Assembly: GCA_005889295.1 (NCBI GenBank)
Contig: VBEY01000228.1
Location: 1-43,969, forward strand
DNA from: Chloroflexota bacterium
GTDB lineage: Bacteria > Chloroflexota > Limnocylindria > P2-11E
DNA length: 43,969 nucleotides
Reading direction: 5' to 3'
Shown here: piece after piece, positions 9,762 through 19,046 of the stretch
Numbering within the stretch: the stretch's first letter is position 1
Layout of the letters: each line of letters opens with the position of its first letter
The notes under the pieces: generated by a model
Seen by the model: the letters and a program-made list of their open reading frames with translations, nothing else
Database searches by the model: none
What the model was told of the DNA's origin: nothing
Made by a program: the position numbers and the translations under genes

Positions 9762-10363
9762 CGTGATGCACCGACCGGAGCAGGAGTGGTGCCGGGATGC
9801 GTCGCGAGGATCCCCTTCGCGCAGAGCGGGCACTCCGCGCTGGTGTACGAGGGGATGTCTAGGCGCCACAAAGCTTCGCTGGGCACGTCCAAGTGCGCCT
9901 CGCCGCCGGAACGATCGACGAGGACGGCCGCCCCGGCGACCTCTCCGCCTGCCGAGCGCACAGCGTCGATCGTCTCCTGAACCGAGCCGCCGGTCGTCAT
10001 GATGTCGTCGACCACGGCCACGCGTTCGCCGGATCGAAGAGCGAACCCGCGGCGGAACTCGCGACCGATGCCGTTCGCGCGGCGCTCCGCATAGATAGCC
10101 CGAGCGCCGAGCTGCCGCGCAACCTCGTGCGCGAGGATGATCCCGCCGGTGGTGGGTCCGGCCACGGTGTCGGCACCCAGCAACCGTACCCACGACGCGA
10201 TCGCGGCGCACAGCCGCTCGGTATCGTCCGGGTGCTGAAGCACCTGGAACTTCTCGAGATAAAGCGGGGAGTGGCGGCCGGACGCGAGGATGAAGTGTCC
10301 CTCGCGGAGCGCACCCGACTCGCGGAAGATTCGCTCGACCTCGGCCGCCGCAATGGTCATCAC
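9758..10363 (-). CDS. pyrE: Orotate phosphoribosyltransferase
   Basis: SGALREGHFILASGRHSPLYLEKF; VAGPTTGGIILAHEVARQLG; VAVVDDIMTTGGSVQETI PRPP-binding motif. Confidence 0.95.
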   Translation of the reverse strand: MMTIAAAEVERIFRESGALREGHFILASGRHSPLYLEKFQVLQHPDDTERLCAAIASWVRLLGADTVAGPTTGGIILAHEVARQLGARAIYAERRANGIGREFRRGFALRSGERVAVVDDIMTTGGSVQETIDAVRSAGGEVAGAAVLVDRSGGEAHLDVPSEALWRLDIPSYTSAECPLCAKGILATHPGTTPAPVGASR

Positions 10364-10401
10364 GACTATTCTGCCGGTATGTGCGCGACACGGGTCGGCC
10401 C

Positions 10402-11043
10402 ATGAAAGTCCATGACCTTTCGCTCACCCTTCGTCCCGACATGGTGACGTGGCCGGGCGAGCCTGCCCCGCGGATCGAGCCACTCAAACGGATCGCGCAA
10501 GGCGACTCGAACAACGTCTCGATCATCACGCTCGGAGATCACACCGGGACACACGTCGATCCGCCGCTCCACTTCATCGAGGGCGGGAACACCGTCGACA
10601 AGCTGCCGCTTGACGCGCTCGTCGGACCATGTCGAGTCATCGGATTCGACGGACAAGGTCACGTCTCGGGCGATTGGCTCGATGGGCAAAAGATCCCAAA
10701 GGGCACGGAACGACTCCTCTTCAAGACGCGGAACAGCGCGCGCTGGGCGGATCCCACCGCGCCGTTCACGCGCGACTTCACGACGCTGAACGCAACCGCG
10801 GCGAAGTGGTGCATCGATCACCGAGTCAGGCTCGTGGGCATTGACTACCTTTCCATAGAACCGCAGGGACCGGAGAAAGCGGGATATCCCGTCCACATGA
10901 CGCTGCTCGGGGCGCAAGTGGTCATCATCGAGGGACTCGATCTGCGGGCTGTCGAACCCGGCACGTACGAGCTGATCTGTGCCCCCCTAAAAATCCTGGA
11001 TGGTGACGGCGCTCCCGCTCGAGTGTTCTTAATCGAGCGCTGA
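10402..11043 (+). CDS. Cyclase family protein (kynurenine formamidase-like)
   Basis: MKVHDLSLTLRPDMVTWPGEP; LGDHTGTHVDPPLHFIEGG (HxGTHxDxPxHF); alternative GTG start 10381. Confidence 0.9.
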   Translation: MKVHDLSLTLRPDMVTWPGEPAPRIEPLKRIAQGDSNNVSIITLGDHTGTHVDPPLHFIEGGNTVDKLPLDALVGPCRVIGFDGQGHVSGDWLDGQKIPKGTERLLFKTRNSARWADPTAPFTRDFTTLNATAAKWCIDHRVRLVGIDYLSIEPQGPEKAGYPVHMTLLGAQVVIIEGLDLRAVEPGTYELICAPLKILDGDGAPARVFLIER

Positions 11044-11125
11044 CACGCGGCCGCCGACCTGACCGAGGGCCCCCGCGCGCTGGGGCGCCGTCCGAGGCCG
11101 GGGGGACCCCGGCGCGTAGAGAGGG

Positions 11126-11165
11126 TATCGGTCGCGTCGGCGAGTGCCCTGGGACGCACCCGATA
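11126..11165 (+). other. Candidate structured element (hairpin) upstream of the KDPG aldolase gene
   Basis: TATCGG-tc-GCGTC-GGC-gagt-GCC-ctgg-GACGC-ac-CCGATA: 6+5+3 bp nested stem. Confidence 0.4.
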
Positions 11166-11183
11166 GCACGTACCATCGAGCAG

Positions 11184-11867
11184 ATGGCGATCACCCAACG
11201 ACCGCTGGCGCTCCGTCGCGATCTGATCCGGATTTTCGGGGAAGACAGGCTCGTCGCCGTGATCCGGACCGGGAGCCCGCAGATCGCGCGTCAGGCGGCT
11301 CGCGCGATGAGCGAAGCGGGCGTCCGTCTTGTGGAGATCACGCTGACGGTCCCTGACGCGTTCGAGATCATCGAGGAGCTCGCGCTCGACGAGGCGTTCG
11401 GAGCTCACGGGTCGATCGTGGGCGCGGGAACGGTGCTCTCCGGCGCTCAGGCGGAGCAGGCGCTCTCGGCAGGAGCACGCTTCCTGGTGAGCGCTGTCCT
11501 GGTGCCCGAGATGATCGAGGCCGCGCGGGCACGTGACGCCATGAGCATGCCCGGGACGATGACTCCGACCGAGATGGTCCAAGCGGCCGAACTCGGTGCC
11601 GACTTCATAAAGGTGTTTCCGGTGTCGGCGATCGGCGGACCGGATTTCATCGCGAACGTGCGGCGCGCCCTCGTGCATCTCCCGCTCGTTGCGACGGGCA
11701 ACATCGACCTCGACGAGATCCCGGAGTACCTCCGGGCCGGCGTGGTGGGATTCGGCGTCGGTGGCCCGCTCATCCGCCCCGATCTCCTGGAGCGCGGCGA
11801 CCTCGGGAACGTGATCGCGAATGCGGAGCGCTATCTCGCCGCGACCAGGCGGCCCGCGACCAACTAG
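11184..11867 (+). CDS. eda: KDPG/KHG aldolase family
   Basis: RLVAVIRTGSPQIARQAARAMSEAGVRLVEITLTVPDA; GAGTVLSGAQAEQALSAGARFLVSAV; DFIKVFPVSAIGGPDFIANVRR. Confidence 0.93.
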   Translation: MAITQRPLALRRDLIRIFGEDRLVAVIRTGSPQIARQAARAMSEAGVRLVEITLTVPDAFEIIEELALDEAFGAHGSIVGAGTVLSGAQAEQALSAGARFLVSAVLVPEMIEAARARDAMSMPGTMTPTEMVQAAELGADFIKVFPVSAIGGPDFIANVRRALVHLPLVATGNIDLDEIPEYLRAGVVGFGVGGPLIRPDLLERGDLGNVIANAERYLAATRRPATN

Positions 11868-11869
11868 CG

Positions 11870-13885
11870 ATGCCGCGCGATCTCCCGCTCGGCAACGGCG
11901 ACTACCTCGTCACCTTCGATTCGCGCTACCAGCTGCGCGACATCTATTACCCGAACGTGGGTCAGGAGAACCACACGGTGGGCGATCCGTCGCGGTTCGG
12001 GCTCTGGGTCGACGGAACGTTCGCCTGGACCGGCGACGATGGATGGGATCGTCACATCACCTACGAGCACGAGACCCTCGTCGGTGACACAACCCTCGTG
12101 CATCCGAAGCTTGGCCTGAGCCTGCGCTTCAGGGACGCGGTTGACTTCGACCGCAACATCTATTTCAAAGAGGTCACCGTCGAGGATGCGATCGGGCGTG
12201 AGCGGCAGGTCCGGTTCTTCCAGCACTTTGACGCGCACCTCTACGGCAACGACACCGGCGATTCGGCCTACTACGACCCGCGGAGCCAGGCGGTCGTCCA
12301 CTACAAGGGGCGCCGGTACTTCCTCATCTCCGGGTCCAGCGGAGGGAGCGCGTACGGACTCTCGTCGTTCGCGATCGGTCAGAAGGACGCCCCGGGAAAA
12401 GAAGGCACATGGCGCGACGCAGAAGACGGCGAGCTCTCGCGCAACCCGGTCGCGCAAGGCTCGATCGATAGCGTGGGTATGGTCGCCGTCACGGTACCGG
12501 CACGAGGCACGGCAACCGCGGTGTTCTGGATCGCGGCGGGTCAGGCCTACGAGGACGTGCGCGAGCTCGACAAGCTCGTGCGCGAGCGGACGCCGGCATC
12601 GTTCCTCGCGCGCACGAAGGATTACTGGCGGCTTTGGGCGAACAAGGACGAGTCAATCACCGAGCATCTGCCTGACGAGATCAATGGCCTCTACAAGCGT
12701 TCGACCCTCGTGATCCGTACGCAGGTCGACAACCGGGGCGCGATCATCGCGGCGAACGACTCGGACGTGCTCCGCTTCAACCGGGACACGTACTCCTATC
12801 TATGGCCTCGCGATGGCGCCCTCGTAGCGGATGCTCTGGACCTGGCCGGATACGGAGAGGTGACGCGTCGCTTCTTCTTCCTGTGCGGCGAGCTCATCAC
12901 GCGGGAGGGCTATCTCCTCCACAAGTACAACCCCGACGGCTCGCTCGGCTCCTCGTGGCACGCGTGGTCGACGCCCGACGGCCGTCTCGAGCTCCCGATA
13001 CAGGAAGATGAGACCGGTCTACCGATATGGGCGCTCTGGCAGCACTACGACCGCGACCGCGACATCGAGTTCATTCGCCCGCTCTACCGCAAGCTTGTGC
13101 GAACCGGCGCCGATTTCATGGCGACGTATCGCGAGCCCCGCACCAAGCTGCCCGCTCCGTCGTTCGACCTGTGGGAGGAGCGTCGTGGAATCCACGCCTT
13201 CACGACGGCGGCTGTCTGGGCCGGGCTCACCGCCGCACGAAACTTCGCAGTCGCGTTCGGCCAGCATGAGCTCGCAAAACGCTACGCGGTCGCTGCCCAG
13301 GAGATCCGCGACGCCGCGCTCATCCATCTCTGGGACGCGGACCGGGGCCGCTTCGTGCGTACCGTCAGCGTGCTTCCCGACGGAACGATCGTGAAGGACG
13401 CGACGATCGACATCTCGCTCGCCGGCATCTTCCTCTTTGGCCTTCTGCCGGCGGACGATGAGCGAGTTCGCTCGACGATGCGCGCAATCGAGGACCGGTT
13501 GTCGGTAAAGACGCCCGTGGGCGGAATCGCACGCTACGAGAACGATTACTACTTCCAGGTGTCGTCGGACATCGCGAGCGTCCCAGGCAATCCCTGGTTC
13601 GTCGCGACGCTCTGGCTGGCGGAGCACCTGATCGCGATCGCCGAGACACTCGGGGACCTCGACCGGCCGCGCGCGTATCTGGACTGGTGCGCCCGCCGCG
13701 CGTTGCCGTCCGGGGTCCTCTCCGAGCAGGTCCATCCCTACACCGGCGAGCCGCTCTCGGTCTCGCCGCTCACCTGGTCTCATGCCGCGTTCGTCAGTGC
13801 GGTTCAGCACTACGCGCGCCGCTCGCGGCTGATAAAGGAACGCCTCCGCGATCGGGTGAGGACCGCGGGCGAGGTCATCGTGTGA
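11870..13885 (+). CDS. Glycoside hydrolase family 15 (glucoamylase/trehalase-like)
   Basis: LPLGNGDYLVTFDSRYQLRDIYYPNVGQENHT; YSYLWPRDGALVADALDLAGY; DLWEERRGIHAFTTAAVWAGL. Confidence 0.93.
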   Translation: MPRDLPLGNGDYLVTFDSRYQLRDIYYPNVGQENHTVGDPSRFGLWVDGTFAWTGDDGWDRHITYEHETLVGDTTLVHPKLGLSLRFRDAVDFDRNIYFKEVTVEDAIGRERQVRFFQHFDAHLYGNDTGDSAYYDPRSQAVVHYKGRRYFLISGSSGGSAYGLSSFAIGQKDAPGKEGTWRDAEDGELSRNPVAQGSIDSVGMVAVTVPARGTATAVFWIAAGQAYEDVRELDKLVRERTPASFLARTKDYWRLWANKDESITEHLPDEINGLYKRSTLVIRTQVDNRGAIIAANDSDVLRFNRDTYSYLWPRDGALVADALDLAGYGEVTRRFFFLCGELITREGYLLHKYNPDGSLGSSWHAWSTPDGRLELPIQEDETGLPIWALWQHYDRDRDIEFIRPLYRKLVRTGADFMATYREPRTKLPAPSFDLWEERRGIHAFTTAAVWAGLTAARNFAVAFGQHELAKRYAVAAQEIRDAALIHLWDADRGRFVRTVSVLPDGTIVKDATIDISLAGIFLFGLLPADDERVRSTMRAIEDRLSVKTPVGGIARYENDYYFQVSSDIASVPGNPWFVATLWLAEHLIAIAETLGDLDRPRAYLDWCARRALPSGVLSEQVHPYTGEPLSVSPLTWSHAAFVSAVQHYARRSRLIKERLRDRVRTAGEVIV

Positions 13886-14883
13886 ACAAGCGGCTCCGTT
13901 ACGCCTCCGCCATCGTCCTCGCCGCGGCGGCGCTCGTGGTCTGCACGTCGCCACCGGTTCCACCGCCGGCAAGCCAGGGCGTCGGGCTCCAGGCGTCGTT
14001 CGTGCTCGCGAACCCAGCTGGTCTCCTCGCGCTCGACAAGGGCGGGCACGCGATCGGTCGGATCATCGACCTACCCGCACAGAGCGCGCCGGCGACACCG
14101 GTGCTCCATCCGTCCGGCAAATCGATCGTCTTCGCGCTGACGGGGCAGCCAGACCGGACCACCGGCTTTGGCTCGGACCTGTACATCGTCAACCTCGATG
14201 GCACGGGCTACAAACCGGTGGTGCAGCACGAGGGCGACAACGTGTTTTACGCCTCGCCGCGCTTCGACAAGACCGGCAACGTCCTCTATTTCCACCGCCG
14301 CGCCGCGATCATCAAGGCCGGCGCATACGTGGGGAACGAGGACTCGCTCGAACGCCTCGACCTTCGGACTGGCGAGCGCAAGCGGCTGCTCACGGACGGA
14401 GCGGATCCCTCAATCTCGCCGGCCGGCGACCGAATCATCTACACGCATCTCTCTCAGGGATATCCCGACGCCCTCTGGACGGCCGACATCGATGGCTCGA
14501 ACGCTCGTCCGTTCTTCAAGACGAAGGACACCTGGTGGTACTTGCAGACCCCACGCTTCGGACCGAGTGGCTGTGAGATCGTCTTCTCAGCAGCCGGACA
14601 CGCGGTCGCGGTTGCGCCCCCTCTCATCCGAAGCGGAGGCAAGGCGGGATTCGCACATCTCACCATTCCGTCCTTCCTCTATCTCGCACCATGCGACGGC
14701 ACCAGCGTCAAGGAGATCGTTCAGACGATGGACGATGTGGTCCCCGCTTGGTCGCCGGATGGAAGCCAGGTCGCCTACGTCGGAACTGGCGCCTTCTTCG
14801 TGTTCACGCTCGCGAACGGGAACCTCCGCACGCTCGCTCAAGGTCAGGACTTCTTCTTCGGCGATCTGTTGTGGCTGAAATGA
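13882..14883 (+). CDS. TolB/WD40-like beta-propeller lipoprotein
   Basis: GTG start overlapping the GH15 stop (GTGA); lipobox-like ALVVC; repeated blades e.g. VVPAWSPDGSQVAYVGTG. Confidence 0.78.
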   Translation: MNKRLRYASAIVLAAAALVVCTSPPVPPPASQGVGLQASFVLANPAGLLALDKGGHAIGRIIDLPAQSAPATPVLHPSGKSIVFALTGQPDRTTGFGSDLYIVNLDGTGYKPVVQHEGDNVFYASPRFDKTGNVLYFHRRAAIIKAGAYVGNEDSLERLDLRTGERKRLLTDGADPSISPAGDRIIYTHLSQGYPDALWTADIDGSNARPFFKTKDTWWYLQTPRFGPSGCEIVFSAAGHAVAVAPPLIRSGGKAGFAHLTIPSFLYLAPCDGTSVKEIVQTMDDVVPAWSPDGSQVAYVGTGAFFVFTLANGNLRTLAQGQDFFFGDLLWLK

Positions 14884-14986
14884 GTGGTTTCTATCTCACA
14901 ACAGCGGCCGCGTCCGGGCACACCCGCTGCACCGGCGCGTGACGAGCCGAGCTGAAAGCCGTCACATCAGGAATGAGGAGAGTTCC

Positions 14987-15160
14987 ATGTCGCAAGACAA
15001 ATCGAACGAGCGCGGGTTTGCGGCGATGGATGCCGAGGAGCGCCGCCGCATCGCGGAAAAGGGCGGCGAGACGGTAAGCAAAGACCGCGAGCACATGAGC
15101 AAGATCGGTCGCAAGGGGGGCGAAGCCTCAGGCGAAAAGCGTCGGCGAGAGGACCGCTAG
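14987..15160 (+). CDS. KGG-repeat stress-induced protein (GsiB/YciG-like)
   Basis: NERGFAAMDAEERRRIAEKGGETVSKDREHMSKIGRKGGEASGEKRR; SD GAGGAGAG. Confidence 0.82.
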   Translation: MSQDKSNERGFAAMDAEERRRIAEKGGETVSKDREHMSKIGRKGGEASGEKRRREDR

Positions 15161-15173
15161 CCAAGGGTTTGGC

Positions 15174-15863
15174 CTACTCGTCCGGGCGCGCAAACCTGTA
15201 GCCGACTCCGCGGACGGTCTGGATGAGGGTGGGCTGGTCGGGTTCGGGCTCGATCTTGTCGCGAAGACGCCCGACGTAGACCTTGAGGTACTGCGTTTCG
15301 TACCGATACTCCGGTCCCCATACACGCGTGAGCAAGGCGTCGTGCGTGAGCGCCTCGCCGGGGTGCGTTGCGAGCTCCGCAAGGAGATTGAACTCGGTTG
15401 GCGTGAAGTGGATGTCCTTGCCGGCGCGGCGAACGCGGCGCGCCGTCAAGTCGATCGCGAGGTCGTGCGTATTGATGGTTCCCGAACGGGGCGCGCGCGG
15501 TACTGAGCGCCGGAGGACGCTCTCGATCCTCGCGACGAGCTCGCGCGGTGAGAACGGCTTCGTGAGGTAGTCGTCCGCACCGAGCTGGAGTCCCTTGATC
15601 TTGTCCTCCTCGAGCCCGCGAGCGGTCAGCACGATGATCGGCAGATCGGTCTTTTCGCGGACCTGCTCGAGCACGGCAAAGCCATCGCGTCGCGGAAGTG
15701 CGAGATCGAGGACGACGAGGTCCGGTCGTTCGGAGTAAATCATGGCGAGCGCCTCGTCGCCATCCGAAGCCTCGATCGCGGTGAGGTCCTGCCGCGCGAA
15801 CGACAACGAGCTTCGCACGAGCGAGCGTACGTCCGGCTCGTCGTCGACGATGAGAACCTTCAC
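15174..15863 (-). CDS. OmpR/KdpE-family response regulator
   Basis: VKVLIVDDEPDVRSLV... LVVLDLALPRRDG ... LTARGLEED ... LTKPFSP plus winged-helix YVGRLRDKIEPEPDQPTLIQTVRGVGYRF. Confidence 0.95.
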   Translation of the reverse strand: MKVLIVDDEPDVRSLVRSSLSFARQDLTAIEASDGDEALAMIYSERPDLVVLDLALPRRDGFAVLEQVREKTDLPIIVLTARGLEEDKIKGLQLGADDYLTKPFSPRELVARIESVLRRSVPRAPRSGTINTHDLAIDLTARRVRRAGKDIHFTPTEFNLLAELATHPGEALTHDALLTRVWGPEYRYETQYLKVYVGRLRDKIEPEPDQPTLIQTVRGVGYRFARPDE

Positions 15864-17098
15864 GTCGCGAGCGGCAGCACCGTCACAAATGCCGAGCCTC
15901 CGCCGGGATTCTCCTCGTACTCGAGGGTTCCTCCGTGGAGCGTCACAAGCGATCGCGCGATCGCGAGCCCCAGACCGGAGCCGGGGATGCCATCCGCGTT
16001 GTGACCGCGGAAGAACTTGTCGAAAACGCGCTGGCGGTCTTCCGTAGCGATTCCCGGACCATGGTCGCGCACTTCGATGCGGAGCGCGTCTCCCCTGCGG
16101 TGCGCCGCGACGAGGATGGGAGTGCCCTGCGGCGCGTAGCGGATCGCGTTGACGATGAGGTTGGCGAGAGCCTGCTGCATCTTGCCTCGGTCCGCGACAA
16201 CGCGCGGCGGATCGGGATCGACGTCCAGCGAGATCCACTGCCGCTTCTGCTTGGCCAGGACCGCGTGGTCAGCGACCACGTCCCGGACGAGGGCGATGGC
16301 GTCGATCTCCTCTTTATCGAGGGCGGTCTGACCTTCCTCGAGACGGGCCATCTCGAGGAGCTGCGCGGTGAAGTCCTCGAGGCGCCGGACGTTCCGCTCG
16401 GCGCTCTCGGCGAGCTCGCGCTGCGCCGCGGTGAGCGTTCCCGGCCGCTCCCCAAGAAGGAGCTCCACGGCCCCGCGCACGACGGTCAGCGGACTGCGGA
16501 AGTCGTGGGACATCGCCGCTAGGAATTCGCTCTTGATGCGGTCGGCCTGCCTGAGCGCCGCGGCCTCCACCGCCTGGCGCACGAACTTCTCTCGCTGTGC
16601 CCGAAGGTGCTCGAGCTCGCGCAGAAGACCCGACATCAGGTACGCGGCGAGGATGAAGACGCTGACGTGGAAGGCGAGGCGCCACGGTTCCACCACAAAG
16701 CCGAACGCTTCGGCGCGATATGCGGCGATCGCGACGTACGCGAGCGAGATGGCGCCGGCCGCGGCGAAGGCGCCCGCCGTCCCGAAACGAAAACCGCCCG
16801 CGATGATGATGAGACTGCCGATCACCCACGTGGTCCAGCTTGGATCCGACGAAAAGACGAGCATCGCCGACGAAACGATGCCAATGTCGAGGACGAACAT
16901 CACGCGTGTCAGTCGCTCGAAACTCCGGGGCTTCGACTGCATCATCCAGTAGACGACCGCGGCGTACCCAAGCACGAAGACCCCAAGACTGACCAGATAG
17001 GCAATCCCGATGTTCGGGAAAAACGGGCCCAGAAAGAAGATCAGCCCCGCGCCCCCGAGGCGCGCCCAGTTGAACGTGCGCTCCAGCCGCTCTGCCAC
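15860..17098 (-). CDS. Membrane sensor histidine kinase
   Basis: N-terminal TM segments; AMSHDFRSPLTVVRGAVELL H-box; NLIVNAIRYAPQGTP; DHGPGI; GSGLGLAIARSL; 4-bp overlap with RR. Confidence 0.95.
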   Translation of the reverse strand: MAERLERTFNWARLGGAGLIFFLGPFFPNIGIAYLVSLGVFVLGYAAVVYWMMQSKPRSFERLTRVMFVLDIGIVSSAMLVFSSDPSWTTWVIGSLIIIAGGFRFGTAGAFAAAGAISLAYVAIAAYRAEAFGFVVEPWRLAFHVSVFILAAYLMSGLLRELEHLRAQREKFVRQAVEAAALRQADRIKSEFLAAMSHDFRSPLTVVRGAVELLLGERPGTLTAAQRELAESAERNVRRLEDFTAQLLEMARLEEGQTALDKEEIDAIALVRDVVADHAVLAKQKRQWISLDVDPDPPRVVADRGKMQQALANLIVNAIRYAPQGTPILVAAHRRGDALRIEVRDHGPGIATEDRQRVFDKFFRGHNADGIPGSGLGLAIARSLVTLHGGTLEYEENPGGGSAFVTVLPLAT

Positions 17099-17100
17099 GG

Positions 17101-17115
17101 GCGCTAAGTTAGCGC
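17101..17115. repeat. Perfect dyad GCGCTAA-G-TTAGCGC immediately upstream of the histidine kinase start
   Basis: 7-bp arms around one central base; encloses TAACTT -10-like hexamer on the minus strand, 7 nt before GTG 17098. Confidence 0.6.
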
Positions 17116-18411
17116 TTGCGCGGCGGGCTGGACGGGTCCGGGGGAAGGCTGCGACCGTTCCGCGCGAGCGTTTCGTCGCTCTTCGTCGATCATCTCGATG
17201 AAACAGTCAACGGCGCGCTCGCGCCACTGCTTTCCGCGCTGGCGCACGAGCTCGGCGCGTACCGCGTCCCAGGCGAGACCCTTTCGATACGGACGATCGG
17301 TCGTCATCGCGTCGTACGTGTCCGCGACGGAGATGACAGAGACCTCGACCGGGAGCTCGTCACCTTTGAGCCCGCGAGGGTAGCCGGCCCCATCGTGGCG
17401 CTCGTGATGCGAGAGTACGAGCTCGGCCCCTTCCCAGAACTCCGGGAGACGGCTGAGGAGGCGGTGGCCGATCTCGGCATGGCGGCGCATCTCGCGTTGT
17501 TCCTCCTCCGTCAGCGGCCCCGGCTTCAGGAGGACGAGGTCATTCGTTCCGATCTTACCGATGTCGTGGACGCGTGCCGCGTCGCGGATCAACTCGACCT
17601 GCGCGTACTCCAAGCGAAGACGTCGTGCGAGTCGCTCCGCGAGCGCCGCGACCCGCTGGGAGTGGCCGTGCGTGTACGGGTCACGCAGATCGATCAGGTC
17701 GGCGAGCTCGAGGATCGCGGCCTTCGTCTGTTCCCGTACGCGCGCGCTATCGCGGAGCGTGAGCAGGACAATCGCCATCGGCACGCCGAAGAGGAGGAGC
17801 GTCCACGGCTGCGCCTGTGCGGCGATTGCCGCGAGCGCCCCAAGGACGAGCAGCGCCGCCTCGTACGGCAGCAGGCGGCGGTGCAGGGTCCACCAACCGG
17901 CGAGGGGATTCCGCCGCATCTGAAACGCAACGACGAGGTCGACAAGCGTGCTGTTGATGAGGTACTTCGCGATCGCGGCGATCCCGATCGCCCATGGCTC
18001 GCGTCCGACCTGAGCGCTGGGACCTGCAAGGAGGATGAATGCAGTCGCGGCCGCCCCGGTCGAGAGCACCGACGTAGCTGCGTTGAAGCCTCGGTTGTAC
18101 CAGCGCTGACGAACCCCGCGGAAGTGGAGAGCGATGAGCGTCGTCCCACCGGCGACGATCATCGCGTAGAACGGACCGAGGAGGAGAGCCGCCGCGAAGG
18201 TCGCGGTGTCGTCGACGGTGATCTTCATCTTCACCGAAAGGTGAACGGGCCAGAGCTGCGCCATGGCCGCCATCGCCATCAGCAGCGCGAAGAGGACCGT
18301 GTCCGCGGGACGGAGATTCCCCCGGAACGCGGCGCTCGCGGGGAGGGCCGCGAGCGCCGCTCCGAGGACCGCGAGAATGAAGAGACGAAGCGACCAGCGG
18401 AGCCGTGACAC
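17104..18411 (-). CDS. Membrane-anchored HD-GYP domain phosphodiesterase
   Basis: DPYTHGHSQRVAALAERLAR; HDIGKIGTNDLVLLKPGPLT; HHERHDGAGYPRGLKGDELP (GYP); VADTYDAMTTDRPYRKGL. Confidence 0.93.
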   Translation of the reverse strand: MSRLRWSLRLFILAVLGAALAALPASAAFRGNLRPADTVLFALLMAMAAMAQLWPVHLSVKMKITVDDTATFAAALLLGPFYAMIVAGGTTLIALHFRGVRQRWYNRGFNAATSVLSTGAAATAFILLAGPSAQVGREPWAIGIAAIAKYLINSTLVDLVVAFQMRRNPLAGWWTLHRRLLPYEAALLVLGALAAIAAQAQPWTLLLFGVPMAIVLLTLRDSARVREQTKAAILELADLIDLRDPYTHGHSQRVAALAERLARRLRLEYAQVELIRDAARVHDIGKIGTNDLVLLKPGPLTEEEQREMRRHAEIGHRLLSRLPEFWEGAELVLSHHERHDGAGYPRGLKGDELPVEVSVISVADTYDAMTTDRPYRKGLAWDAVRAELVRQRGKQWRERAVDCFIEMIDEERRNARAERSQPSPGPVQPAAQALT

Positions 18412-18414
18412 GGG

Positions 18415-18885
18415 CTAGAGCCCGATGAGCGTGTACCGCACCTGTGTCGTGACGTTGGACTTGCCATAGGCCGTCGAGCTCAGCCAGAGATACGTGCCGG
18501 TGACCTTGGTCTTCGTGTCGAACGACTGTGTCGACGTGACGGTCACCTTGACGATCACGGGCACGCCGAGCGAGAGGAGCCCGTTCGCGGGCAGGACGCT
18601 GCTGATCTTCGCCGTCATCGGGACTGCGCCGGGGAGCGACACGACCGCGGCGATCACGTTCGTCGGCACGAGCAGCTCGATCGCGACAGGCTCTTTGATC
18701 GTGTCCTTGTAGGTTGCCGGGAACGCCGTCGTGATATCGACGAGGGCCCCGTTGACCAAGAAAACCGGGTCCTCTTCGCACCACTGGACGCCGGCATCGG
18801 CGTCGAGCCCCAACACGAGTGTCGACAGGCAAAACGCCATCGCGAATCCGAATTTCCCAAACGCGGACGCATGCAACCGCCCCAT
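18415..18885 (-). CDS. Secreted protein of unknown function
   Basis: Signal-like N-terminus FAMAFCLSTLVLGLDADAG; beta-rich body; 3 bp from HD-GYP gene. ATG 18885 or GTG 18915. Confidence 0.6.
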   Translation of the reverse strand: MGRLHASAFGKFGFAMAFCLSTLVLGLDADAGVQWCEEDPVFLVNGALVDITTAFPATYKDTIKEPVAIELLVPTNVIAAVVSLPGAVPMTAKISSVLPANGLLSLGVPVIVKVTVTSTQSFDTKTKVTGTYLWLSSTAYGKSNVTTQVRYTLIGL

Positions 18886-19046
18886 CAGTCCACCACCCAC
18901 CCACCCAATTTTCACTGGCTCGTTCGCGCAATCAGTACGAAGTGATTACGTCAGCAGGATGAGTTGATGGGCGGCGCGATTCGTGTCGCTCCGGTCGCAG
19001 GACACGTCAACGCACGGTCCGTCAATGAGCGGTAAACGGCGGAGCG

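Noticed and set aside
17116-18408. 430-aa plus-strand ORF opposite HD-GYP
   Set aside because: Mirror ORF of a clear HD-GYP gene, Arg/Glu-rich, no motif; considered as overlapping gene but no support.
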